From positions 1,364,001-1,428,000 of the forward strand of contig JAYXKI010000001.1 in NCBI GenBank assembly GCA_037892935.1: 64,000 nt of DNA, read 5' to 3'. The notes beneath the pieces are model-generated. The model did not search any database, was not told the origin of the DNA, and saw only the letters and a list, made by a program, of their open reading frames with translations. The translations under genes were made by a program, and so were the position numbers. Of this stretch, positions 10,253 to 22,199 are shown in pieces. Numbering within the stretch: position 1 is the stretch's first letter; the number at the start of each line of letters is the position of its first letter. Origin of the DNA: Phlebopus portentosus. Lineage: Eukaryota > Basidiomycota > Agaricomycetes > Boletales > Boletinellaceae.

Positions 10253-11655
10253 CTACTCTGCTTTCAGTCCAAATACTTCAACCGTGTTCTTCCATGCAGC
10301 TGAGGCAACCTCTTCGACATTAACACCATATAGTCGACTCATCACCCAACATACCCCTCCAATGGTGCAAGGCTCGTTGCGACCCTTCACCGGTCGTCCC
10401 GGAACATGACTTTCCGGCTTCGTCGCGGGTGGAAAGTACACCTCGCGCAACCCGGCTGGCATCAAATCCAGATGCCGTTTTGATGCGTGTGTTGATGCCA
10501 TTGAACACCAAGGCGCGTCTAAGTACGGATGGAGTTAGTCAAGAGTAGTATTTGTCGCCGCCGTACCTGTCTCGAGCATCAATTTATCCAACGGAATCGC
10601 ACTTGCGGCCTTCAGACTTTCCTCGGTTTTCAGCGAACATCCGTTCACGGACACATGGAATCCCATGTCAATCTGTGTGGCGACACTCGAACGACATCAA
10701 CTCTGATACGGAAAAAAACAGGGATGTCACACCAGTTCCTCGACCTCGGCGCCTGTGCCCGTAAAGCTATGCACGACACCACCCTTACCCCCGACGGATC
10801 GACCTCCATCTGTGCCAAAGCCGCCTTCATGCAGAATATTTACAAAGTCGCCATGCGCAGCTCTGGAATGTAAAAATAGCGGCAAATGATATTTCCTTGC
10901 TAAAGATAGCTGAGATTCTACCAGTTCCGTCAGAAATTCTCCACGCTAACTGAGCATGTAGAGAAATTTTACGTGACGCACTGAAATGCTTTCTTTGCAC
11001 TTCCTGGCTTGCAAAGTGTAATCTATCATAATCTACTCAACGCAATCAGTAAAAAATTCGGATAATGATACACTGTTATGAGTATTCACCGAGACCGCAT
11101 TCTCCGACCGCAGCGATTTTACGGGGACCTTGCAAATCCAGAGATATGACCTCATCTAGTGCGGCTAAATAGCCCTCTGGACCGGAATCAAACTTGTCGA
11201 ATTCACTTGAGCGAGTCGGATGGCACCCAACGGTCGCATAAAATCCTTCGATCTAGTGAACATCCGTACCGATGAGTAAAGAAAAGAAAAGACTAACCAT
11301 ACTTCTCTGCAACGTTCAGGGCTTCTTGAGACTCTCTCAGACTCCCGCCAGTGATCATCACGGATCTTACTCCTGCTGTCTTCACTCTCTGGAGCATGAG
11401 ATCAAAGTCATCTGCGAGATATTAAGTCAGCGTCAGTAACACATCCTACCCAATAAGCATACCATCGTGTTTCTTTCGCCCATGATAAACCCCGCGGAAA
11501 ACGGGATCGGTGAGGTTCACCCCGATGTCTTCGTAAAAGAGATTAACCTGCCTATGCATTGCTGAATACTATAAGCGCCTACCGATAAATCGGAGCTTAG
11601 TTCTATCTACAGAGTCTGGTTGAGAGTTATCTTGTGAAACCCCAGTCCCCGTCAT
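10253..11655 (-). CDS. TatD-family metal-dependent deoxyribonuclease (TATDN1-like)
   Basis: TatD proteins are TIM-barrel metallonucleases acting on DNA 3' ends. Likely start ATG at 11655-11653 ([14 protein letters not shown]); stop TAG at 10255-10253. Blocks in order: [128 protein letters not shown] and [14 protein letters not shown]. The metal ligands expected of the family are visible: Asp of DIGVN, Glu of GECGLD, His of FLHSRAAH, His of VVHSFTG and Asp of ETDAPWC. About six introns of 45-60 nt interrupt it. In place of the HxH pair seen in bacterial TatD it has DxG, as in eukaryotic TATDN1. Confident. Confidence 0.85.
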
Positions 11656-12043
11656 AATTGAAGAATCTGAGAATGTGCCAAGATATCCTAACCTGCAACG
11701 TCGCAAGGCGAGAACAGACAGTGTAGAACGTTCAATGCACACAAGAGCCTTAGATGCCAAGTCAAACTCACAAGCATACATGATCATCAATAGACTTGTT
11801 TTGCGTCATGAAATGAATGGCAGTTGCCAAGAGAAAGCTGCTGATTCAAGTGAAAATGGGATGAACAAGATTGGCGGAGAAACCATGATCCGCGTTTGCA
11901 TGCACGTGAATGATCCTCCACCATCCAGTCAGTCGGTTCCATGTTTAAACGCAGCCTGGGAGAAAAAGCATGTTGCGAACCTCTGTTTGCCTTTGCCTTT
12001 GCCTTCAACGTCTCTTCTTTCACCAACAAGCATCGTTCAAATA
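11656..12043. promoter_or_regulatory. Divergent intergenic region between TatD and thiolase genes
   Basis: 388 bp between two start codons on opposite strands. It contains one CACGTG at 11903-11908 and a hexanucleotide run (TTTGCC, about 11986-12005) just upstream of the thiolase ATG. An open frame continues upstream of the thiolase ATG, but without family similarity. Regulatory content is inferred from position. Confidence 0.4.
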
Positions 12044-13558
<1,515 letters not shown>

Positions 13559-15564
13559 CTATCTAGCTTCTGTATTTTTCTCATGCAGGAATATTAGAAA
13601 AACTTAGCTATTTTTTTTTGTGCGCAATCGGTGGATGATGTAAGCAAATATTAGGGCCTGATCGGTACAAAAAATAATGGCGGAGCTTATATTTTAATTA
13701 TCCAAAGATTGAGGTTGTGAGACCCGGAGTGGGGACCGGCAAAGTCCAACATCGCCGCGCGACGCTTTTTTCAGGTGATTGAATAATTACTACTTTTAGC
13801 AGCCCTTATGGACTGAGTTACCGGCTTCTTTCATCACACCAATTTGAAATTATTTCTCCCAGATAAAACCTAGGCTTATTCCCAAGATGTTAGGCTACAG
13901 AATCCATTTTTAATTTTAAAAAATTACTGTGTATTGAGGGGGGCATGATTTTTTCAAACATTTTCAATGCATTTGTTACCCTCTGTACTCACAACAGGGC
14001 CTAATTCAGATCACATGTTTGGGGCTTTCCACTGTGTGATGCATACATCTTCCTGCCCAACTTCTTTAATGTAAAACCACTTTGCCACACAACTCATAAT
14101 TTTAAGCTTTTACATGATAGATGGCATAATAATCTTCAAATAGTCAAAAAAATTTGACTTGAGATTGCATATCACCTAAGCCATACTAAAATTCTCAAGT
14201 AATTCACCCTCTGCTTGACCAATTTTTGACAAAAATTAAGATTCACTTTCTATTTACAACATAGGGTACTTTATTTTGCTAAAGGTGCTCTGCAGAGTGA
14301 GCCTTTATGCATTAAATAGGACCTCTAAAAACTGATAACTAAGTGAACTTATGTCAATCACTGGCACTACTCAGCAGAGCTGTGAGAGTTCTTTACTGAA
14401 CCATTAGGATTGCTAGTCCCCACCCAAAGTCTCTCTATTGTGAAGTAATATAGTTAGCAGCACTCAGCATCTGCTAAACACTAGATTATAAATGTGATAG
14501 ATGCATTTACTATATTTAGAAGTTACATATGCCAACAGCTGATGGTGACTTACAATTACTTGGCATTTATAAGTGTAACCTTACTCTACCAGCCTGCAAG
14601 TTAAACTCAACATATTCCTCCTCTATGATTTATTATTAAGGTATGATTGAGGTGGATCTATGCCATTTTGGTACTGGAACATTGCAGATATGATGCTTAT
14701 GCCAACTAAACAAATAGAAACAAATAATAAGAGGAAATGCTGGATCTTACATCATTAAAACTCACTCAAGCTCATTACCCACACAGGAGGGCAAAATTAT
14801 ATTTCTGAGCTGCTTATATAGAAAACAGAATTAGAAAGCTCACCTCTTATTGGCTGGATTTCAGTTCCAGATTAAAAATTTCAGGTTCAGAAATAGGGTT
14901 TTGCCCTCTGTGCATAGCTAGTTACTATCATTGTATTGTGATCCCTCTTTTCATTTTTGCTGTTCCCCTAACTGACTTGTCTCAAAAATAATCTTGTATA
15001 TGTATTTTAGTGCTGGAAACACAATTCTGTAGCTTTTTTGAGCAGAAAATGTATAGTTTCAATGAAATTGTCAAAAAATGTATTTTCTCAGCTTGAGAGA
15101 TGCTATATTTGCCACATAAAAATTTTCAGTCAAGCCATTGCACAACCATTTTTGTCTCAGAGCATTTCAAATACAGTCATATAATCCTGCAATTTTTTCC
15201 TTGCAGGTTTGTGTATGTTGGCAATCAAAATTGAAAGATGAGTCCTCCCAGGTGAACATGAGGTGACAAATGAGTATGGTTTTGTTTATCTCACAGATCT
15301 GTGACAGCATGTGACAAAAGATGAAAAGAGGGATATTTTAATCAATAAAATCTGTAAAAATATTTTGAAAGCTTAGGATGTGGGGGGCACGCATACATTA
15401 AGGCCATGCATGATTTTTTTTGCATGAAAAAATTGATGTTGTGAGTCTGCAGACGAAAAATGAAAAGAGGGATCACACTATAGTATCCGCCCTTATCCAC
15501 CCGGTTGCGCGGAACCTACAGTCGCGTCTCCTAAAAGAAGAGATCCATCCTGTCCAGTCTTGCC
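13559..15564. other. 2.0-kb spacer containing an AT-rich island, no gene seen
   Basis: From about 13830 to 15420 base composition becomes clearly richer in A+T than any flanking gene or spacer, with no open frame of note. It contains inverted-repeat structures (see the 543-bp element) and an imperfect internal inverted pair near 14783-14796 and 14898-14913 (GGGCAAAA / TTTTGCCC core). The abrupt change in composition suggests an old inserted or mutated mobile sequence rather than normal intergenic DNA. Confidence 0.6.
14936..15478. mobile_element. Candidate TA-flanked inverted-repeat element (MITE-like), 543 bp
   Basis: The ends form 23-nt inverted arms, (T/G)TGTGATCCCTC followed by TTTTCATTTTT, at 14936-14958 and 15456-15478, differing at one base. 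Each end is bordered by TA (14934-14935 and 15479-15480), which fits a TA target duplication as made by Tc1/mariner-type transposases. A third, partial copy of the arm core (ATGAAAAGAGGGAT) lies inside at 15321-15334. There is no coding capacity, so it would be non-autonomous. Being embedded in a longer AT-rich island leaves open that these are internal repeats of a larger element. Confidence 0.45.
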
Positions 15565-17088
15565 ATGAGCTCGTTCGAGGCAGGGGACACCTCATTCTCT
15601 TTCTCTGTTCTTAGCTTGCTAGCTGCAGTAACTGTGATCTGGTACTTGTTTATATGGGCATTGAGCATTATTGGTTGCTTGACTGGGTGAGCCTTTTACA
15701 CCATTCAACCGATCTCTACCGTGACACAATCATATATGACTTGGTGGCTATAGGCGGAGGCACCTTCGTCTACGACCGCGTTCGCCATTGTCTTCTGCGA
15801 GCGAGACGAGCGTTCCAGGTGTTTCCATTCTTCGACCACTCAAGGGACTTGATACGAACTTGTTTGAGAATCTCGAAAGCACATTCACGCAGGAGTATCC
15901 CAATTCACGCTTCGAAGTCTTGCTAAGCGTAGCAGATGCGGACGATCAGGCGCTCAGTGTTGTTCGTAGTCTATTGGAGAAGCATCCTGAAGTAGATGCT
16001 CGGGTTATTATTGGTGCGTGCAGCAAACTCTTGTTCAGAACGAAAGCTAAGAGTGAACTCAAGGCGAAGAAGTCGTCGGAGTGAATCCAAAAGTGAATAA
16101 TCTCATGCGATCCTACAAAGAAGCAAAGCACGATATTCTGTGGGTCCTCGACTCGAACATCCAAGTCGCCTCTGGAACGCTTGCGCGGTCAGTCGACGAG
16201 CTCACTCAGCCTCCAAAGCCAGGGAAAAGGCGAATTGGTCTTGTACACCACGTCCCCTTAGCGTTCGCATCAGAGCAGATGCTTGGTTCGCGTATTGAAG
16301 AAGCATGTCTCAACACAAACCATGCAAAAATGTACCTTGCAATCAACTGTTTGGCCGTAGACTCATGCGTAATCGGCAAGTCGTGCATGTATCGTCGCTC
16401 AGACCTTGAACGCGTTACGGGTGATCTTAAGCCTGTTCAGTCATCCGAATCGATCTCTACAGATGATGGCAAACCCAGAGGTCTAGCGGCTTTCGGACGT
16501 TTCATTGCAGAGGATAATATGATAGGTGCTGCGCTATGGCATGAGCTTGGACTTCGACACGCGCTGGGGTGCGACGTAGCGCACAACTGCGTCGGTCGAA
16601 TGATGTTACGTGCATACATTGCACGCAGATTACGCTGGATTCGCGTACGTAAACACATGGTCACAGTGGCAACCCTCCTTGAGCCATTCACGGAATGCGT
16701 GTTGGTCAGCCTGCTCGCCGCATGGGCTGCACACCGACTCTGGGGCGTTCCATGGGCTGTGGTTCTTATAATTCATTATTGTGCATGGATAGCTCTTGAT
16801 CTAGACGTATACGATAGTCTTGCAGGCTACTACCTTCCGGTTGAAAAGCGTTGGAGTTTCCTTGTTGCTTGGGCCATTCGTGAGCTGCTTGCATTTCCTA
16901 TTTGGATCATTGGCATGGTTGGAAACGAAATCGAATGGAGGGGGAGGCATTATCGAATACTGCGGAATGGCGAGTCGGAAAGGGTTACGCCGGGACAAGG
17001 TTGGCTCTTTTCTTTCTTCGGGCGAGGGCAAAGGAAAGGGTATGAATCAGTGGACCAGGATGCCCGATCGTTTGGAGACCAAGCGTAA
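15565..17088 (+). CDS. Ceramide glucosyltransferase (glucosylceramide synthase)
   Basis: Transfers glucose from UDP-glucose to ceramide at the Golgi face; glucosylceramide affects fungal hyphal growth and membrane order. ATG at 15565, stop at 17086-17088. An N-terminal hydrophobic helix (VLSLLAAVTVIWYLFIWAL) is followed by intron 1 (about 15686-15756), then VSILRPLKGLDTNLFENLES. The GT21-family residues are visible: DADD (D1), WVLDSNIQV (D2), GLVHHVP, IAEDNMIG (D3) and the RRLRW form of the (Q/R)xxRW motif. Intron 2 lies at about 16014-16070. The C-terminus has hydrophobic segments (LVSLLAAWAAHRLW, AVVLIIHYCAWIAL). The Asp set is complete, so an active enzyme is expected. Confidence 0.88.
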
Positions 17089-17667
17089 CAGGTGTGGAAT
17101 GTGAAACTGATAGAATAAAAGTTATGCAATCTAATACTGAAAGGATTCTATGCCGCGAAACGGAAATCTAAGCAGAACTTTCATTGATGTTCCCTAGCAT
17201 CCACCACATGAAGCGACGCTCTTGCATCCTTCTTCTCTGCAAGCCCATCCTGAGCTGAATCTAGATTTGATGAGTGTGTCGTCCCGAGTGAAGTATCCTG
17301 TAGCTCGACTTCGCCAGAATCACAGTTAATGGATCTATCTGTTGTTTAAGAAGCTGGCGGCATAGGTCAAGAAGGATACGTGATCCAGAAACGCAAGGAA
17401 TTCTGGAAGACTTGATATCAAGCAGTGAATTTCAAAGAAATCTTTGGACGAGACGTACGCAATGGCCAGACTAGATAATTTCGAAAACAATCAGCACGCC
17501 CTCGTTTATTTCTCGAAACATTATATCCTCACCCTGAAGCTGCCGCTGTTATCGTGAAGCTTGAAAATGCGAACGCGTTCATTTACTGTAGCACCCTCAG
17601 GTTCACAACGAGTCCCTGAATGGTAGCTTAATGTTTCTGTCTTCACGCTCCCATCATAGATCTCGAA
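17089..17667. other. 579-bp spacer, no gene seen
   Basis: 3' region of the glucosyltransferase gene and 5' region of the P450 locus. No convincing open frame or RNA gene was found. Confidence 0.5.
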
Positions 17668-18846
17668 ATGGAGTGGCCGTCCGTCTGGTCCATTGGTCCC
17701 TCGGTCTGTGCTGTTCTGTGTACCTGGGCTGCGCAGCGGTGGTTGAGGTATACGCGCCTTGCGAGTTTGTACAGGTGAAAGAACTGCTTTTAGACAAATA
17801 TTATGTAGTACTGGCAGTCAATATTAATGACCTGGTTCAATTAGAGATCTGCCTGGCCCACGTATTCCCTTGGTTTTCTGACCTACAGAGCTCACCCGTC
17901 ATTCCTTACTCCTCCTCGAAATTCATACTTTCATTGGAAACATTCGGTTTATGAGGATGTTATTACGAGTATGACATTCTGGCCAAAATCGCGAGTATCT
18001 ATCTGGGTAGCGGATGCGGATGCTATAAACGTACGATTCAAGCAGTCGTTGCTTTGAAGCGCACTTACGGTCATGTTCAAACTTAGGAATTGAATCTGTC
18101 CAGGGGCAGATTTGCGAAGCCCGTCTCTATGTACAAGCTACTCTCATTCTTTGGTGATAATATTGAGGCTTCAGAAGGCGAGGATTGGAAGAGACATAGA
18201 AAAATATCGCAACCTGCATTTTCAGAGGTAAGTCTACGATCTAGTTTTCTAGTTCTCGGATAACTTCTTTTTTATTTTTAGAGGAACAACAAACTTGTCT
18301 GGGAAGAAACGTGCCGCATTGTCAATAGAGTGATCACATCATAGGGTTTCGAGAAGGAAAGCGTTGAAGTTGATCATGTCGTAAACATCACTCTACCAGT
18401 AGTCAGTTTGGGCCTATTTAAATTTCCAGATTGATCTTCTCTTCAGATTGCGTTGATGGTATCGGCTCCGCTGGTTTTGGCAAAAGGATTTCATGGGATG
18501 AAGATTTATTTGCTCCGGATGGTCACAAAATGTCCTTCCGAACCGCTCTAAGCATAGTGTGTAAGTATCTCTCTTTGAAAATCATTATTCCAGACTGGGC
18601 GTCAGGCCTGGCTCAGCGATATCGCAATACATACACAGCATTTGATGAACTCAAGGCAGAGAAGGTTCTAAACTCGTGGTCATATAGATCCTAGTGACAC
18701 TCCTTAGCTCTATATGGAAGAAATTATTGAAGAGCGAAAGCGCCTACCGCTGGGCGACACTTCTCGTAACGATCTCTTCAGCAATCTTATTCGTGCTAGC
18801 GAGGAGGAGGACGGCAACTACAAGCTGACTCCTGAGGAGCTCATGG

Positions 18847-18854
18847 GTACGGCC
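18847..18854. repeat. Left 8-bp target-site duplication of the hAT-type element
   Basis: GTACGGCC, identical to 19483-19490. It is also positions 1-8 of the P450 intron, directly after exon end ...CTCATGG. Confidence 0.8.
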
Positions 18855-19482
18855 TAGGGTTCCGCGCGTATCGTAGTTACAGCTTTGTACGTATACGGTC
18901 GTATAAAATACGCGCGTATATTTGTCTTTGAAGCAAGATACACATACGCACGTATAATATACGGCGTATATGGCGTATACGGGACCACACTAACTAACAT
19001 GATATTTTGACCATTACATCTCATGTTCGAGCCTCAAAAATACTTACATGATATTCCTTGACTTAAGACTAACTAATACAAGTATCGAGATAAACTTACA
19101 AGAGCACGCACGCGGCAAAGGGCGGTTGGGAACCACAACTGAAAGTCAGTCATAATTCCCACGCCTCAGTACCAAGCAGCAACCCTTGAAACCGTACCAA
19201 ACACGGTAATCAGGTGTTGAGACTGGGATCCATCCAACACTAAAGTTTTGATGAGCAGTACTAGTTGTTCATTTTGGTACAGGGCTGACTTTATTCAAAA
19301 TTCGAGTTTTCTTACTGGTGGTTTCAGACCTCGGAAATATACGCGCGTATACGGCATGTACGCGAAAATTTCTGAATGCGCTATACGAGCGTATATTTCG
19401 ACTGCTCGAGCTGATACGCATACGGGTGTATAGCGTATACGCCGAATCGTATACGCTATATACGATACGCTGCGGAACCCTA
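18855..19482. mobile_element. Non-autonomous hAT-type element inside a P450 intron
   Basis: 628 bp with terminal inverted repeats beginning TAGGGTTCCGC at both ends (about 21 nt with a single one-base indel), flanked by an 8-bp duplication GTACGGCC. TAGGG-type ends and 8-bp duplications are hallmarks of hAT transposons. The first and last 130 bp or so are crowded with CGTATA/TATACG units in both orientations, resembling the subterminal repeats bound by hAT transposases. No transposase reading frame is present. Removing the element and one duplication leaves an ordinary 59-nt intron (19483-19541) between exons reading ELMG and DTYIFL. Confidence 0.8.
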
Positions 19483-19490
19483 GTACGGCC
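19483..19490. repeat. Right 8-bp target-site duplication of the hAT-type element
   Basis: GTACGGCC, identical to 18847-18854; it restores a second copy of the intron's 5' splice site. Confidence 0.8.
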
Positions 19491-20542
19491 TCGTCAATCC
19501 GGTGTTAGTTCTACTATTTCCAGACTGATGTGGCTACGCAGGTGATACATACATCTTTCTTATTGCTGGTCATGAGGTTTTATCTGATAAACCTTGGCCT
19601 CATCGGTGGAAGCTGACTGTTTGTGTAAAGACAACGGCTCATACCCTCGCATTTACCTTCGCTCTGCTTGCCGTGTACCAAGAAGAACAAGAGCTTCTAT
19701 ATCAACAGTTGAAGATGATCATCATGGACGGGCGAATGCTGGTGAGCACTTTTACCGCTGCTTCCAAATGCCAAGGCCCACGTTTATGGATGGGCTTGAG
19801 GCATACGAGGACATGCATCTACTATCCCGATCGATGGCGTGAGGTTAACACGAGTTCCTTGTTTCATACTGGTCATTTGACATAGCTCGTAGAGTATTCT
19901 ATGAGACTCTCCGACTATATCCTCCGGTGTGCTATTGACTTTTGCCGTCTAGTAAGTAAAAGCCAAAGCCAACTTACCGTTTTGTTCCTTGAAGGTTAAT
20001 GTTATACCAAAAGTCGCCCTAGATGAAACGACTCCTTCGTTTGGGTCCGCCATCGATAGCAGTAAACATCGAGACTACCATACGACAACAACGCGGAAAA
20101 CAGTCCATGTATCAAAGAATGCTCGAGTGATCATCCACACACCCGGCTTACATTACAATCGTACGTGCGATATGCTTTGCTTGACATGAAGATACTAATC
20201 GATCGTTTTCACAACAGCACGATACTGGGACGAACCTCACGAATTTCGACCTTCACGTTTTCTGCGCGACTGGCCTAAAGAGGCTTTCTTACCTTTCTCT
20301 GGAGGTCCTCAGGCTTGCATCGGACGCCGGTGAGTCCTACGCCCATCGCATTGATGCCACAAATTCCGGGCGCTGATGACCATCGTGGCAGATTTTTTGA
20401 AACAGAAGGCATCGCGACGCTCTCTACTGTGCTTCTGGGATACCAAATCAAAGTTAAAGACGATCCTCGATTTACTGGGGAAAGCTTTGAGGCAAAGAAA
20501 GAAAGAATACTGAAGTGCAAAGCTGGCCTGACCCTAGCGTAA

Positions 20543-21006
20543 GAGTTTTTTCCTGTACAGCTTTGGGAGATCCAATTGATTGTAATCTGATATACCTGTC
20601 CACATACCGCTCGTTTTCATCAAGCGTAAAGCACCGTAGTTGTCTGTTACCGTCAACGCCGTGCACGTACCGATTCTGTAGTGATTTGCTCGGCAGATCC
20701 AGATTTGATCTAATTACATAATCATACATAAACGCAAAGTTCGTCGTCGTAACAAGGACAACATCTCTCTCTTAGTCTGTTCCATTCCCCTCTAGCACCG
20801 ACATCCTGTTTGCTCCTGTACAACCACCCACATCTCCCGCTCGCTTTCGACATCTCTCGGCTTTTTAACTAAGGTCGTTTACTTTTTCCAGTGACGAATA
20901 CAATACAGCACGCCTCGTTCTCCGTCAAAAATCAGTCCCTAAGAGCCGCCCATATCCCCTCGCTTCACTAGGAACAAGCTTAATTCTCATTTACTCTACT
21001 TTTACA
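20543..21006. promoter_or_regulatory. Upstream region of the R3HCC1-like gene
   Basis: 464 bp of pyrimidine-rich DNA (for example CTCTCTCTTAGTCTGTTCC near 20765-20785), typical of a basidiomycete promoter and 5' UTR. No gene is seen. Confidence 0.4.
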
Positions 21007-21872
21007 ATGGCCTCTCAGCTCGCCCCGCTTTCTGCGTCCGTTACCCGCATACTTAGTCTCGCCGGCTTCTCGAAGGAGCTCAAGACCAAGGACATTCAGG
21101 CAGCCTTTTCGGAGTGGGAGAACGTACAGGGTGGTTTTAGGATCAAATGGGTTGACGATACTAGTCTTATGATCGTTTTCAATGACGCCGGTGTCGGTGC
21201 GCACTCATTCCGTAGTCTCATTCCCGGTGTAACTTGGCTAACGTGATGTTCTTTGCAGCCAAACGTGCTTATCTTCGTGCCCTCTGTATGCCCCCGCCTG
21301 CCATTTTCGAAAGCTCGCCTGTGGCGACAATACGGCCTTATGATGGGCCGGACGCTCAAGCCATCATTCAAAATGTGAATTCCCGTCATGCTAGCAATGC
21401 TTCGAGGACCCATAACTCACGCGCATCCATGTCGATGCCTAACGGACACGGGCGCATGGCGAGCACGAGCGTGCGCAACGGTGGGCATATGAAGCTTGCG
21501 AACGGGTCAATCCCCGAGCATCCAACCATCTCAACCAACACGAACGGGATGTACTCGTTTGGCCGCGAACCGTCGCCAACCTTGCCTTCTGTGCCTTCGC
21601 AGCCGACTCTGAGTTCGATGATTTCATCCTCTTCTTCCTTTGGCGAGGACACAATTATGAATGATCCCGCTATACTCGCAGCAGGTGAGCAGAACGTCAG
21701 CTCTGCTCCGCCCCGTATTGGAGACCCAGGGAAGCGCATGCTTGGTGCCGCTCTGGGAGTAAGGCATCCTGGACTGGGGCCAAGGACGCTTAATGGTGGC
21801 AACGCCGGGAACGACACTAGCACGTTAAAAGACGTGACCAAGGCAATGGGCGGTTTGGCCGTCGCGGAGTAA
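21007..21872 (+). CDS. R3HCC1-like protein with RRM-type domain
   Basis: ATG at 21007, one intron (about 21202-21259, GTGCGC...TTTGCAG), stop at 21872. Residues 10-75 read ILSLAGFSKELKTKDIQAAF, then GGFRIKWVDDTSLMIVF and AKRAYLRAL. This closely follows the C-terminal RRM-like domain of R3HCC1/R3HCC1L proteins (FxxELKTxDI...FxIKWVDDTxAxxVF). No R3H domain is visible. The remaining 200 residues are low complexity, rich in Ser, Asn, Pro and Gly, with a conserved-looking end (GKRMLGAALGVRHPG). A role in RNA binding is inferred from the fold only. Confidence 0.6.
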
Positions 21873-22195
21873 ACAGAGATAGCAGTGCGAAGGTTCACGG
21901 GTTGGATCGTAAATGGAGGGCAATCAATGCTAGGTTCTTACGATTTAATTCGACCATCGCACTGGGGTGGAGGTTGTTTTCAGGGCTTAATTTTCACCAT
22001 TACGCACCACCGTTCTTTTGATTGTTATTGGTACTTAGTTTTATACGTACTTCTTCGGTTTTCTTTGTTGTGCAAGCAACATCAGTTTACTTCTTCCTTC
22101 TGTCTCCATCATATGGGGCTCACGTGTACGTAATACAACCGCAGCTTGCCGACATCAATGAGCACGAGTCAACTTGAACTACGGTGCCGAAATGC
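21873..22195. promoter_or_regulatory. Upstream region of the sre1-like gene with E-box and upstream ORF
   Basis: 323 bp. CACGTG lies at 22121-22126, 70 bp before the main ATG; bHLH factors including SREBPs can bind this sequence. A 13-codon upstream ORF starts at 22158 and its TGA (22197-22199) overlaps the main ATG as ATGA. Confidence 0.45.
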
Positions 22196-22199
22196 ATGA
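22158..22199 (+). promoter_or_regulatory. Upstream ORF overlapping the sre1 start codon
   Basis: ATG at 22158 opens a 13-codon frame ending TGA at 22197-22199, out of frame with and overlapping the main ATG (22196-22198). Whether it is in the mRNA depends on the unmapped transcription start. Confidence 0.4.

Larger units (their letters stand above)
17668..20542 (+). pseudogene. Cytochrome P450 gene, probably inactivated
   Basis: A heme monooxygenase of a basidiomycete family. Signal-anchor exon from ATG 17668 (MEWPSVWSIGPSVCAVLCTW). Later blocks in order: SRVSIWVADADAIN, KPVSMYKLLSFFGDN with WKRHRKISQPAFSE, SAGFGKRISWDEDLF, LFSNLIRASEEE, the I-helix IFLIAGHETTAHT, the ExxR helix FYETLRLYPPV, HTPGLHYNPRYWDEP and the heme loop FSGGPQACIGRRFFETEG, ending KCKAGLTLA and TAA at 20542. 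Three facts argue against function: an in-frame TAG at 18342-18344 inside the exon reading WEETCRIVNRVITS; no clean splice path between about 17740 and 17960; and a 628-bp transposable element in the intron starting at 18847. The usual Arg of FxxGxRxCxG is Gln. All other splice sites are intact, so decay is recent or the stop is an allele-specific error. Confidence 0.7.
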
